A stretch of DNA of 64,000 bases, from assembly GCA_964035795.1 (NCBI GenBank), contig OZ038320.1, forward strand, positions 4,837,896 through 4,901,895, in the 5' to 3' direction. The notes beneath the pieces are model-generated. The model made no database searches. It was given only the letters and a program-made list of their open reading frames with translations, and was not told where the DNA came from. The DNA is from Pterobdella sp. o SKG-2022. Taxonomy: Eukaryota > Annelida > Clitellata > Hirudinida > Piscicolidae. The position numbers were made by a program, and so were the translations under genes. Of the stretch, positions 51,511 through 64,000 are shown one piece after another (the first letter of the stretch is position 1; every line of letters starts with the position of its first letter).

Positions 51511-52265
51511 CTAAACCATTATTATATTCAAATAAATGAAAGTTAAAAAAAGCCATAATCATAAAAGAAAGATAAGAGGTCTTATTCCCAAGAGCCTGGA
51601 ACGCCATGGAAAGCGTTACAATTCTCACGGCACATTTACTGAATATGAATGGTAACACTGAACTTTCTACGCATAATATTACTTTAATATGTGTAATAAC
51701 AGAATGATGTATACAATGATAAATATTAATTCGATACTATGTTAAATTACATGGTGATCTTTAGCAAAAAGAAAGAATTATATTCAAAATAAAACAATTC
51801 AAATAATAATAAAAAAATGATTTTAATAATAATATATAAAAAATCATAATAAAAATAATAGAAATAAAAAACAATAATTTTAATGAATGCAGAACCCCTA
51901 ATTCTAGGGAGCATACTAAAGTCAATCAGTTCATCTTGAGCTGCTTAGATATCTTTGAGAAATAGTTATCACCCCCATCACGTCGACCGCAGCCGAACTA
52001 AATAGTTATGATAAAACAAGAATATTTATGATCACAATGATCACTAATAATGATAAAATAAAAATAGTGAAAATATAATTGTGATGCTACAGTATCTTTG
52101 GGTAGGTTAGGAAAATGTAGCGTTTGAGTTCATTTGAGCTTTAAAGCATATAACGCTAACTACCATGCTTAAGTGGCATCAACTTTAGGAATACAATAGA
52201 CTAACAAGAATAATGATTTTTATTAGAATAATGATTGAATGACGCTAAACTCCAAGAGTTTCAAT

Positions 52266-52286
52266 AATATATATATATATATATAC
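52266..52286. repeat. (AT)n microsatellite
   Basis: About ten AT dinucleotides, nearly perfect. Confidence 0.85.
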
Positions 52287-53198
52287 ATATAAAATATAAT
52301 GGGTTTGATGCATTGTGCCTATTTAACTATGTGACTAGGTAATTTATATTTTTATTTATAGATTTGAAGAAAAATAAAAGTAACAGTGAAAATTTATTGA
52401 AACAAAAAAGCCATTACACACTCAAAACAACCTGTACATGAACATATCCACAACTTTAATTGCTTATATACATATACGGAAACAATGGTACAAATAAACT
52501 TCCTCATCATAATACCTTCACTTCAGTCACAATACAATAGAAGTAATCAAATCTAGGATTGATAAAAATGCTGATAAAGAGTTTCAATAAATTGGAATCA
52601 TTACTCATGACCACTAAACTTAAATTATAAATAATTGATAAATAGTTGAGATATAAAAAAGATTAACATAATATAGTTGAAAATCACTGTATATATTAAT
52701 TATTAATATTCTATAAACTATAAAAACCCCCTTATAGTGGAAAACACTACAGCCACTCCATAAGCCTATACAAAACATACAAAAGTCTAACAAGAGATTA
52801 ACTCGTTAATAGTGCTACTTGTCAAAGTCCTGTGGTTTAAGGGATTAAGGGTTTTAAGATGGATTATTAGTGTGACAATGGGAATGATGGTGGTGTGAAG
52901 AAGAAGAGAGAGGGATAAAGAGGAAAAAAAAGAAGAAAAAAAAGTAACAAAAAAAATTGAACAAAAAACAATAAAAAAAAATAAACAGAAACAATGAAAG
53001 GAAAGGAATAAAAAAGATTGAAAAAACTACAATGGCGAAGAGAAACTATTTATATGAAATTAGCATCGTTTCTTCAGTCCTGCCTGTAATTTTCTTCAAG
53101 GAATTTTCAAAATGTAACACAGAAACTTATATTTAAACAATATATTCTTATACCTGTATTATATTAAAACCAGGCAACTAAAAAATGTATTAAAAAAA

Positions 53199-53249
53199 TA
53201 ATAAGTAATAATAATAATAATAATAATAATAAATATTATTATTATTATT
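53199..53249. repeat. (AAT)n/(ATT)n inverted microsatellite
   Basis: An AAT run passes through AAATATT into an ATT run, so the two halves are reverse complements and could form a long A/T hairpin. Confidence 0.8.
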
Positions 53250-56200
53250 GATATTCTTGTATTGCAAACAAGTCTTACGTCACATCTCAACGCCATTGAA
53301 TGTTAGGCAAGGAAGCCCACGTGATGTGGTCATGTTGCATAATGCTTTGTGGCGCTTGTCGGTGTATCTTGTAACAGATTGTGTCAGTTTTTATATCTCT
53401 AATTTCGTATGATTTTTATCTAATATTTTGTACCTTATATCATTATGTCTCATTTTTTATATTTATATATTATCTTCTGTCATTCCTCTTTTATCTTTTT
53501 TTTATTCTGTATGGTTATGTATTATTTCTTATATATCGGCATGTGTCAGTTTGTATATATCATTTTTTATATACTTTTTTGTCGATTTATCTTTTTTTGT
53601 AATTTCATATTATACATGTGTTTTTTATCCTTTTGCATCATTCCGTTCATATTAATATGCATAATTTCGTCAACAAAATTTTTTATTCTGTATCATTAAG
53701 TATCATTCCGTGTATATCATTTTGTGACTTTCATGGTTTTTTGTATCATTTAACAATGTAATGTTCCTATTATTTTACCTATTGTTTTGATTCGTTTCAG
53801 GTAAAATACATGATAAGGTTTTATATTTATAACTTTTAATTTTCTTATGTCATCCTTATTATTATTAAATTTTTTCATCTTATTATATAAGCTCTTTGAA
53901 TTTTTTTATATTTTGATATATTATTAAAATCCTCATTTTTTTGTTATATATGATAGAAAAATATTTTGTTTGTATAGCAGTATATAACAGTTGTAAGTAG
54001 AAGTTATAAGAGAAAACCCGTGGATTAAAACAAAGTCCTCATAATGATGAAGGACGATCATGAGTGTTACATGTAGTGTAGTGTTTGTATACTGATTCAT
54101 GCTTTAAATGAATAAAAATATAATTTTTTAAAATTATTCATGCAAATTTTATCAATTTTTTATTTAATATAAGTTATTATTTCTCAAAATATAACGGCTT
54201 TAGAATTGTGTTTGATCAATTTTATTTGAAACATAATTAGTTTTGTGAACAAATTTTTAAAGGAATTTCTGATAGTATTTTGTATTTAATACAAAAATTG
54301 AATTTTTCATGAGTAAAACTTTTATTTTCATGAAATAATATTCACAAACCTACACTCCAAATGTTGTAAATAAAAACTGTGATTATATAAACAAGTAAAC
54401 ACGCAGTTAAACGAACAAAACGAAACAACGCATCAAAGTTTCATATGACTTCAAATACATTCCTTTATAGAAAGTAACAAAAAACTGGAAAAATAGCGAA
54501 GTCTGAGAAAAATACTATTTATGAACAGTGTTTTTTAATTTAAGAAAGATTAATGCTAAGTTTTTTGAAAGTTAGAGAATGATAACTAATGATGTTACTT
54601 GTATGATAGAATTGGCAAATAATTGCTTAAAATATGAGTTTATCAAAATAAAAAACAAAAAAATTTTCACATTTATTTTGAAAACATTTAATTTTCAAAA
54701 TTGAAACCAGTCAAATAATATTGTTAACAGAACTTGAAAATGTTATTTCCATTTTAAAAATCATCTGGTATAAAATTTTTTCAATAGTGATAATTATTAT
54801 AAAAGTAACTTTTCTACACAAACCTTCTCATATGACAACATTTCCCAAAAGAAACTTTTCGAGGATTCTTTTATTTTTATATTTCAGCTCAAATTTCAAA
54901 AATTCTCAAAACCTCAAAAATTTGTCAAGCTTCAAATTCCAGAATTTCAAAAATTTCTCAAATTCCAGCCCGACTTCAACAACAAAGTTAACAAAAACTC
55001 AAATTAATAATTAAAATATAAAATCTAATCGTTTCTATCGGTGTTTAATAGTAATTAATTCTTAACAATTCTCAACTGATTCTGAAACAGTTCTCAAGAA
55101 GCTCTCAAAGACTGGAATGACAGCATGTATATACTTGAAGGTTTAAATGCCTAGACCTTTAAAATTTAAATTCCTGCACGCGCGAATTTCAAATTTAAAG
55201 CATTGCTCTAGTGTCACAGCATAAATACCAATATATTGAAATACACACAAGTCTATATACATCTATATATTCTCTTACTTCTTCACGTATCTATACATAC
55301 TTTCTAGAGATTTACCTGAGCATATGTTGCTTGAAATTCTTAGTGTTTTATATGCCGATATAAATATATAGCAAAGTCTATGAAGATATATAAATTTAAT
55401 CATGTAGTCTTTTAGATATGTTGTTTTTGTCATATATTCTATGCTCACACTTCTTGCAACAACAATAATAATCTATATAAGCATTAGATATACATTCATA
55501 TATTTTCCATATTAATATATCTATGCAAACTTCTAAAGGTGAGGAACATACAATCTCATAATGCCACCTAGTTTCTACATAGAAGAACCTTACATAAAAA
55601 AATGAATATATATGTAAAAGCTTTCTCTAGTGCTTTCGTTTGTATAGACCAGACTTTATACATATATATGAGGTTCAACTATAATGTATAAACTTGTACC
55701 TCTTTTGCACTGTAGGAAACACAACATAAGCCTATTGTTTTATACTGCCAATATTATCACGGCTATTATTGTATAATGTTTTTCTCATAAGCACATGCTT
55801 CTCTTTGAAAGACAAATAAAAAGCATTAGAGAATCTTATTTTGAAAGTATTATATTGCCTCTATGTATGTATGAATAAACTATGAGAAGAATATAGTTTT
55901 TATGGAAGGATTATATAGTTAAATCTCCTAAATAAACTAGATTATAGTGGAAGTTTATAGATGTAGAAATACAAAAATCTATATAGTTATACATAGTATT
56001 AGAATATTTATGAATATTTCATTTTTATGTATTATTAACTATAAAAACATTATATACTATGGAATATATAGGGATGGTATGTTTTATACCTAAAAATATA
56101 TTATATCTGAATATATAAATGAAAAAAAATATCTATACATAAACTTATATGAAAATATCTTTATATAGATACGTAAATAGAAAAAGCATATATACAAAAA

Positions 56201-56300
56201 ATATATAAGAATTGCCTAATGACGTAGAAGCAGGAGAAGCAGTAATTGTGAGGGTATTGTTCGTGGAAGCGTGCGTTTAAGGTCTACTGCAGGTGCTCTT

Positions 56301-56508
<208 letters not shown>

Positions 56509-56598
56509 TTTTTTTGTTTGTGTATGTTTTTAGACACGTATGTGTGTTAACATGTTTGTGACTATAATTGTATACTGATATATATGTTTTAAAATACA

Positions 56599-56599
<1 letters not shown>

Positions 56600-56640
<41 letters not shown>
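56600..56640. repeat. (AT)n microsatellite followed by poly-T
   Basis: About 20 TA dinucleotides followed by a T run, 90 bp downstream of the (TG)n array. Confidence 0.9.
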
Positions 56641-56650
<10 letters not shown>

Positions 56651-56651
<1 letters not shown>

Positions 56652-59600
56652 TAGATTTTTTATGTGAGAGAATGCATTTAAGTAGGTGTAATAATGTTTT
56701 TTGTGTGTAGAAGTGTGCTTTTTGTCAGTGTTGAAAGCTATTGTTGTGCATGTGTTCATGTGCGTTTGTGTGTGGGATTTTATTGTCATATGCATGTGAA
56801 GATTGTGTGTGTTAATGATGGTTAGGTACTTTCTTTTATAGTTGTGCTTTTTTAGATAGATTCTGTGGTTTTAAGTTTCTTCATCAAAATTTGGAGTCTT
56901 TGATGAAGTATAAAATGGCATTTGAAGTGGCAAATTAAGATTTTGAAAAATGTTGGAAAGCCGATAATTTCAATAGAATTTTAACTGAAAGTATTTTGTT
57001 ATGTAGTTTATACATGAAAAATAAACTTAAAAAAATAAATACTAGAAAAATAAATAACAAATAGAAAAATTGAAAAAAAAACAAGCAAAATTATAATAAC
57101 AAACTATCAATAATTATCAGTAATTATCTATTGGACAAAATAAAAATAATATAAATTATAACAATTTTTATGAGAAAATAATAACAACAACAATACTAAC
57201 AATATTGAAAAAAAATACTAAAAAAAGCAATAAAATTAATTCAATAATAGAAATAATAATAAAAATGACAAAACAACAAAAAAGCAAGCTAACTCATTTT
57301 TAATTGGTAGATACGTCACCTACCTCTGCTTCACAACAACCCCTTTCTTAATTGATACCTTCCCAACACTATTGTTATGTTTTAGATTATTTTGTGATGC
57401 ATTTATTTTTATTTTTTTGAAAAATAATTCATGTTTTTATGTAGTATACGGTTATTATTATTATTTTTTGGTGCAACTATTTTTATTTTTTGAAAAATTA
57501 TTTTTTTTTATGTAGTATACGTTATTATTATTTTTTTTTGGTAGTTTTTTATTTTTTTTAATAAAGTTTTTCAAGTTCTTTATGGAAGCTTCATAGATTT
57601 GATTTTAAAAAATTTTTTATGTATAAAAAATTCTGTTTTAATGTACATTATATTCTCCACATATTAATTTCTTATACAAAAATTAATAAAATTTTTGTTT
57701 TATCTATTTCAAAGTAATTATTTTATACAATAACGAATATGATTATAGTGGTATTAACTCCAAGAGTTTCTAGGTCACTAATATAAGAGATATTATACCT
57801 CAGATGCATAACTATTTTCAACACTACATTTAATCATGAATATAAATGACAGTACATCAACTCATTAAAAAGTTACATAAACTAAAGTAACTATTACGAT
57901 GAGCTAACAATAAAACAACGCAAAGGGCTTATGCAAACATCAACACAACATTACAAAAACTCAAACGTATTCTTAATGATGTGTAATGCCAAGCTGTTAG
58001 GATAAACTAAATAAAAAAAAGTAATTAAAATAGAAAACTTCTATCAGCTGAACAACAAAAAGGGAAAAATTGGCAACATTTAATAAATAACTGATGAGAG
58101 AAAAAAGTTGAATAAAGAATGAAATATCAAACCCATATATTGAAGAGAAAACTACAATAACAAAAAGGGAATTTATAAAAAATAACAAAATAAAATCAAC
58201 AAAAACTAAAAAAAATAAAATAACATACATATATAAAAACAATAACATAACAAGCAATAATAAATTAAAAATAAACAAAAAAATAACAACAACGTAAACT
58301 AATATACGGCGACAGAGATGAAAATTAATGTGATTAAACAGAAAACACCTGCCCACCAAACCACAATGGTTAAGTTTGCATTATATAAAACTATCTTTCT
58401 ATCTATATATACGTCAACTAGATGGATACATCAACTAGATAGATACGTCAACTAGGTAGATAAGTTAAGAGCTTAATAGTGTTGAAGATATGACTAGTTT
58501 TTTGTTTAATATTTCATCTATACATCAATCTTCAAATCCCAGTTATTCACCAATAATTTTCCATTCAACCAAAATGTTATCAAAGCCTATCAAACTTTCC
58601 ATAACTCAACTCAATTTGAGCTATGGAGTTTTCCACTTTATAAAATAATTTAAATCTTTAATCAGAAGCTCTAAACATTTCAGTAACAAGAGATTTTCGT
58701 CACTCCCATTTAAAAGTGAACCATTATTATAAAACCTCTGGCTTCATATTATCTCAAACACTATTAATTAATTTTACCATTGTATCCATCACTCTTATTA
58801 CGCCATTGTTTCCCTCTAAACCATTGGTTTTATACCTGATAGCCTCAAGCAATGAAAGAAGAGAAGCAGTTAATGAAGCTTTTACACGGGTAAAGTGTGA
58901 CTAGGGAAACCAGTTTTTTTTGGTTTTAATTAATGTTTAAACATTTTTTCCAAGTTTTACTATCAATGTTAATTTAGGTTTTACATCGAGATCTATGTAA
59001 ATAAACTTTATTAAATTAATATTAAATTATTCATAATAGCCTTTTAATAAAATGTGTCAATATCATCAAAATTTCAGACAAAATCAATTAAATTCAAAAG
59101 TGATACCTTGAAATATTATCAAACACCAAAAAATTTAATTCTAAATTCACGAAGCTTTTCGTCCCAAAAGTAACATTACAAACCATGAATACTTCGAAAA
59201 GCGTGCATAAACAACTCAAACACTTTCTATAAACACTTCAAGATTGTAGAAAAGCTTATAAAAACTACTTAACATATGAAAAACGTAAAAGTTACTTAAC
59301 ATTCTAAATAATTAATTAACATACTTTTTTTGATCAAAACACATGTATTTATTTTCTGAAATAGTGACAAACTGAACCTAAAAAAAAGGAAGAATGAAGC
59401 ATACTAGAACACGAGTTAATGGTAAAGTTATAAATATCAATAATAAGTAAGTTATATAAAAGTTCCCATTGATAATTACAGTTTATTAGTTTATTGCGAT
59501 TCTTAGATCTTCAGTCCATTACTTTGTTAATTAAGAACAAGCCATTTATATGTAAATTTACGATGTTCTTATGCTATTGAATTTACATTCACTACAGTAA

Positions 59601-59715
59601 ATTGCATTTAAATTTGAAAGGTTTTATAATCTTAACATCTGTCTCCAACCATTGTTTGTGGGGGTACCTTTTTAAGAGGAAAAAACCAAGGTGTGTGAGA
59701 ACGCTTGTACTTGTG
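56651..59715. other. Gene-free AT-rich region
   Basis: No supported gene. It contains A- and T-rich low-complexity runs, a partly duplicated segment starting ATGTAGTATACG at ~57440 and ~57510, and a three-copy 17-bp repeat at 58411. The frame at 58716-58904 has a donor-like end but no recognisable domain. Confidence 0.4.
58411..58461. repeat. 17-bp minisatellite, 3 copies
   Basis: Three head-to-tail units of ACGTCAACTAGATGGAT type with one to three changes each. Confidence 0.85.
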
Positions 59716-59881
<166 letters not shown>

Positions 59882-62340
59882 AGAAAAACTGGAAACAAAT
59901 TTTAAAAATATCAACCTTCATCAACCCATTGAAGACACTTTCAAGTGTTTCAAAGAAAGTTTTGTAAATGCTTCGATTACAACCTTTCCCAAAAAAACGA
60001 TGTTTGAAAAACAATGGGTCAATCATGAAGTAAAAAAACTACGTGAAGAAAAGTCAAATTACCACCTTCAAATAAAAACCCTGAAAGCAAACGGCCACGC
60101 AATCCCTCATGATCTTACCCATCGCTACAAAAAAGCAGTCAAAAAAAAAATAGCTTGCAGAAAAGCGATAGATACATGGTGGGAGAACAAAGGTGAAGAA
60201 GCTGAGAAGATAACTGAGAAATCAATCAAGCAAGGTCGCGGAGGATCAATTTTAAAAATGTTAAAACTAATAAAAACCTCAAAAATTAAGATCTCAACAA
60301 ACTTGAAAGACGAAGATGGTATAACAATAATTACCTCAGACAACAAAATTAATAGATGGAAAAAATATTTTGCAAAATCTGCCAAAAATGATACAGTAGT
60401 AGATGATAAAGCATATAACGAGCTGATACCTCCAACAATTTCTCTTGCTCCAGAAGTAGTTGAAGACCTATCTAGACCAATCTCAAAAACGGAACTTTTG
60501 AGAGCACTAAAACAAACTAAAATGGAAACGGTCCCAGGTATCGACGAAATAAGCTCGAACATGCTCAAAGCTGGTGCCGAGGTATCTGTAGAGTGGCTAA
60601 AAGTGATCATGGACAAAATATGGGAAACAGAATCCCTACCGAGAGATTGGACAAACCAAATCTTAATCCCAATACACAAACACGGTTTCAGGTCACGATG
60701 TGAAAACTACAGAGGCATTTCACTACTATGTGTTGCGAGAAAATTATTTTGCAAAGCAGTTCTCAATAGAATGCAGGATGTTGTTGAGAGCCAACTGGGT
60801 GAAAACCAGGCCGGTTTCAGGTCAAATAGAGGGTGCTGCGACCAGATTTTTGCAACAAAAATTCTAATGCAGAAAGCAAAAGAATTCAATAAAGCTATTT
60901 ATATCTGTTTTGTAGACCTTCATAAAGCCTATGACACAGTAAACAGAAATGCACTGTAGGAAGTTCTTCCAAAATCCTTCAGCATACCAGAAAAATTAAT
61001 CCGTATTCTCAAGACCCTTCACTGTGGTACAACTGGGTTAATACATGCTGATGGACAAATCTCAAAAAAATTCCCAATTGAAGTTAGACTAAAGCAAGGA
61101 GACGTACTAGCTCCTATGCTATTCAACTTATTTCTGGATGCTGTCATACGAGTGGCACTGAAACAACACCCATACAAAGACGTTCAAATAGAATACACCT
61201 ACAATGCTCCGCTGATGCACAACAGTCGCTACAAATTAGATAGGTCTACTCTCGTCCAAAACCTATCTTACGCTGACGACATATTGTTAACATCCAGCAA
61301 AATTGAAGACCTTGAATGTCTTGTCACTTCACTAAACAACACCTGCACCAAATTTGGACTCAAAATGAGCCTGAAAAAAACAAAATTCATGTCCATTTTA
61401 CCAAACAACACCACACAACTAAACATTACCCCAACACTGCAAATGAGTGACGATACAAACATCGAACGAGTGTCACAATTCAAATACCTAGAAAGCATCC
61501 TAAGAAGTGACAGCTCAGTCGATGCAGAAGTAGAGTCACGCATTAACAGGGCAGCCCAAGTCTTCCGCAGCATCAGTAGGTTGGTATGGTACCAAAATAA
61601 AATAAAAGTTTCAACAAAAATCAAACTTTTCAAATCCGTCATCATACCAATCCTTCTGTATGGCAGCAAAACATGGAACCTATTGACACATCATACACAA
61701 CGTCTCCAAGTATTCGTAAATAAATGCTTGAGAATAATCACCAGAACCTTTCTACGGGAAGAGATGAGAAACACCCAACTCAGAAACCTAACAAAAATAG
61801 AGAGGGTTGATGTTTTAATTCAAAAGAGAAGGTTGCAGTGGTTGGGTCATGTAGAAAGAATGTCTGATGAACGTCTACAAAAAAAACTTTTGGTGAGCAA
61901 AATAATGAATGGTCAAAGGTGCCAAGATGGCACGATCTCATTCATGCTGACTTAAAACATGGTGGCTGATTGGAGAACCGCAGCGAGAGATAGAAAACAA
62001 TGGCGCAACAACATCAACAAACTCCTTCACGAGCTCAACGCACAAAAAGAATTAGATGAGAAGGCGAGAAAAGATTCTGTCAAGATTCAAAAAAACATTG
62101 CCAACAATCAAACTTGCAAAATTTGCTTCCTCTAATGCATCATTAGTTTGTTCGTTTCCTGGATGCAACAAAGTCGCTGCCAACAAAACTGGCCTGACAA
62201 ACCACATACGACAAACAAGTGTACAATGCAAACATTGTGGCTTAAATTTCAAAAGCAAGGCATCTATAACCATAGAAAAAAATGTTCTACCAACTCTTCT
62301 ACGCACCTGCCTCTGGGTGGACAAACGCACTAAGGCTAAG
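59882..62340 (+). mobile_element. 5'-truncated non-LTR retrotransposon
   Basis: The element begins at the edge of the (TG)n array in the middle of an open frame. It lacks the endonuclease region and runs through a nearly whole reverse transcriptase to a C-terminal zinc-finger segment at ~62120-62280. It is on the plus strand. The 3' boundary is not clear: no clean poly-A or target-site duplication was seen, and the coding signal fades near 62330. The clade was not determined. Confidence 0.85.
59886..62330 (+). pseudogene. LINE reverse transcriptase, recently inactivated
   Basis: The frame is open through the first ATG (60000) to a TAG at 60957, then open again in the same frame to 61955. RT boxes in order: RDWTNQILIPIHK, NYRGISLL, ENQAGFRSNRGC, FVDLHKAYDTV (motif A Asp), LKQGDVLAPMLFNLFLD (motif B), LSYADDILL (catalytic YADD), SLKKTKFM and FKYLESIL. 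The thumb has IPILLYGSKTWNLL and RRLQWLGHVERM. The lone TAG sits where related elements usually have Trp. A frameshift near 61930 separates the RT from a Cys/His segment (CSFPGCNKV, NHIRQ, CKHCGLNFKSK) in another frame. The endonuclease is missing. Confidence 0.85.
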
Positions 62341-64000
62341 GGTGTGTGCGTGTGTTTAGTTATTATGTATTTTGTGTTGGTGTCTACCATTTTTATTATT
62401 TTTCATTTTTTATATTATTTATTAATTAGTATAATAATTATGTTCTTATGTTTCGCCTTATTTCTTAACTTTATTTGCTAAATAACAAGTCAAGTCGTAT
62501 GAGAATTCTGGTTCGACTTGAAAACATATTCAAGGATTAAAGAAATGGAAAGTTATTAGGAAGATAGAAAAAAATGATGAGGCAATTTAAAAATTTGAAA
62601 TAAGCTTCAAATTTCATTTTTCATTATACAAAATCAATTTTATGAAGCGTTAAAAAAATAATTTATATATTTTTTTTGTTTGCATAAAAATATCATAAAA
62701 TTCATATCATTTTTATTGTCTAAATCCACGAGAGATCTAGGGAAAGTACGAGACACAGTAGACAAACAATGAAGGCACACGAGACAGTGTAAATAAAGAA
62801 ATCTTAATCTAATTTGGGCTGATATCCGATATATTTTTGATTATTTGATTAGAAAGTTTAAAAAAACAATTGAAAATAGAATTAAAATATGAGATTGTGT
62901 TGGAAGAAAAAAATCTTTAAGCACAAGAAAACAACAACAGCAAGTCATTAAAAGAATGCCACTTGCTTATAACTAAGTAAAAAATAAGCTTTGAAAACAA
63001 AGGTTGGAAAAAAAAAGTTATGATAAAAAGAGACAAATAACTTCTACTAGAGTAATCGTAATTTTAGTAATTTTCCAGAATATTAATTAAAAGTAAACAT
63101 AAAAATATATTATTGTCTTAATTATCAGATTAATTTCACAACTTTCTTTTGATTATATATCAAAATTTAATTTGAAGCATTTATCAAAGATTCCATAAAT
63201 AAAAGTAATAAATCACTTTTGTACATCCTACCACAAACAACCGTCTATCCCAAATACTAATAACCCATCGACTCCCTTCTATAAAACACAATGGCTTATA
63301 TTACATATGCTAATGACTCGCCTTTATGCTTTAATAATAAAAACTGAATTTTAACCAAATATTTGTAAATAGCAATTTTAGTGGTTTTTCAAAAAAAAAG
63401 TATTTACACTACAAAAACCAACCACTCATTAGCTTTACCATCCTAGTCCCGTTTTCACAACATTTCCACCACTTTCACCATCACCCCCACTACACTACCA
63501 CAACCCCTCATCACCATCATCACCATCACCACCATCACCACCACCACCACAACCACCACCACCACCACCACCAACTCTTCACCTAACCTACACAGAAATA
63601 TACTAAATGACAGCTTCTATTTGTGAATCTCACGTTTCTACAAAGCTGTTTGATGTTTTAAAGTCCCCTCGAGATGGCTTGTGTTTTATATTAAGAATTT
63701 TTTATCGTTGTTATTATTTTTAATGTTATTCAAACATATCTTATTATTTTTCTTATTTTATTATTCTTATTATTTTTTCGTTGACTGATCATAGTAATTA
63801 CTATTATTAGTAACTTTTAGATTATAGTCGATATTATCATTAGACACGAAAAGTATTAAAATAATTAATAATAAATTAGAATAAAGTAAAAAATAAAATG
63901 AAAAAAACAAATATTTTTTTCCATTAATTAGATTTTTTATTTAGAAAAAATATATTCCATAACTATGAATGGGTTTTCAAAGAACTCGTGTTTTTTTTTT
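62341..64000. other. Gene-free right end of window
   Basis: AT-rich DNA with no supported exon. The only marked feature is the CAC/CAT trinucleotide tract near 63.5 kb. Confidence 0.4.
63478..63583. repeat. (CAC)n/(CAT)n tract
   Basis: An imperfect CACCAT tract that becomes a nearly pure CAC/CCA run at its right end. It is GC-richer than its surroundings. Confidence 0.85.

Larger units (their letters stand above)
50549..56300. other. Gene-free region upstream of TEAD
   Basis: No convincing exon on either strand. It holds AT-rich DNA with (ATC)n, (AT)n and (AAT)n tracts, listed separately. Two less AT-rich patches stand out: ~51890-52005 and ~53275-53395, the second with a CACGTG at 53318-53323. 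These could be non-coding first exons or control elements of the TEAD gene, but that is a guess. Open frames at 51416-51658 and 53381-53700 are low-complexity artefacts. Confidence 0.4.

Noticed and set aside
51416..51658. 80-aa Asp/Gly-rich minus-strand frame
   Set aside because: It is driven by an (ATC)n tract, with no conserved sequence or flanking splice support.
53381..53699. Overlapping 73-84-aa Phe/Tyr/Leu/Ile-rich frames
   Set aside because: They come from T-rich low-complexity DNA with all three plus frames open.
58716..58904. Possible bHLH-like exon (NERREAVNEAFTR before a GTAAAG donor)
   Set aside because: The spacing lacks the basic-region signature (four residues short), there are no neighbouring exons, and the frame is otherwise hydrophobic low-complexity.

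Overview
The window is AT-rich nuclear DNA from an animal. Genes have many short introns with GT..AG junctions, and gene content is metazoan: a TEAD factor, a titin-type Ig protein, OAF and sigma-class GST. Long Asn/Gln-rich tracts, (TG)n arrays and several decayed LINE types fit an invertebrate. A lophotrochozoan such as a leech or other annelid is my best guess, but that is inference and no species call is made. All exon models were joined by hand from splice sites and reading phase, and in each complete model the exon lengths add up to an intact frame.

Layout. From 0.5 to 35.8 kb, eight genes alternate strictly in strand: LENG8-like (-, 3' end off the left edge), a ~2,887-aa muscle Ig/PEVK-like protein (+, 4.8-22.2 kb), OAF (-), the oligosaccharyltransferase subunit MAGT1/TUSC3 (+), a sigma-class glutathione S-transferase (-), the Rieske iron-sulfur protein UQCRFS1 (+), a MAIP1-like mitochondrial protein (-) and ribosomal protein RPS14 (+). 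Three head-to-head gaps are only 207-434 bp and probably hold shared promoters. From 36 to 39 kb lies a decayed LINE fragment and unexplained sequence. Two minus-strand regulatory genes follow: an 11-finger C2H2 protein (39.5-45.3 kb) and a TEAD/scalloped factor (46.4-50.5 kb). About 9 kb of repeat-rich DNA without recognisable genes leads to a 5'-truncated non-LTR retrotransposon (59.9-62.3 kb) and a final gene-free stretch.

The centre of interest is the Ig/PEVK gene. It has a 613-residue first coding exon with Tyr-rich repeats, one exon coding ~993 residues of Lys-Glu-Pro repeats, and twelve I-set-like Ig domains. The last eight Ig domains come from a recently amplified two-exon cassette with 55-bp introns and 36-39-nt linker exons, in which even the introns are nearly identical. 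Every Ig domain lacks the usual F-strand cysteine.

Mobile DNA includes two copies of a tRNA-Ile-derived SINE with an L2-like stem-loop tail, two orphan tails of the same type, a LINE 3' fragment in a MAGT1 intron, and two degenerate reverse transcriptases.
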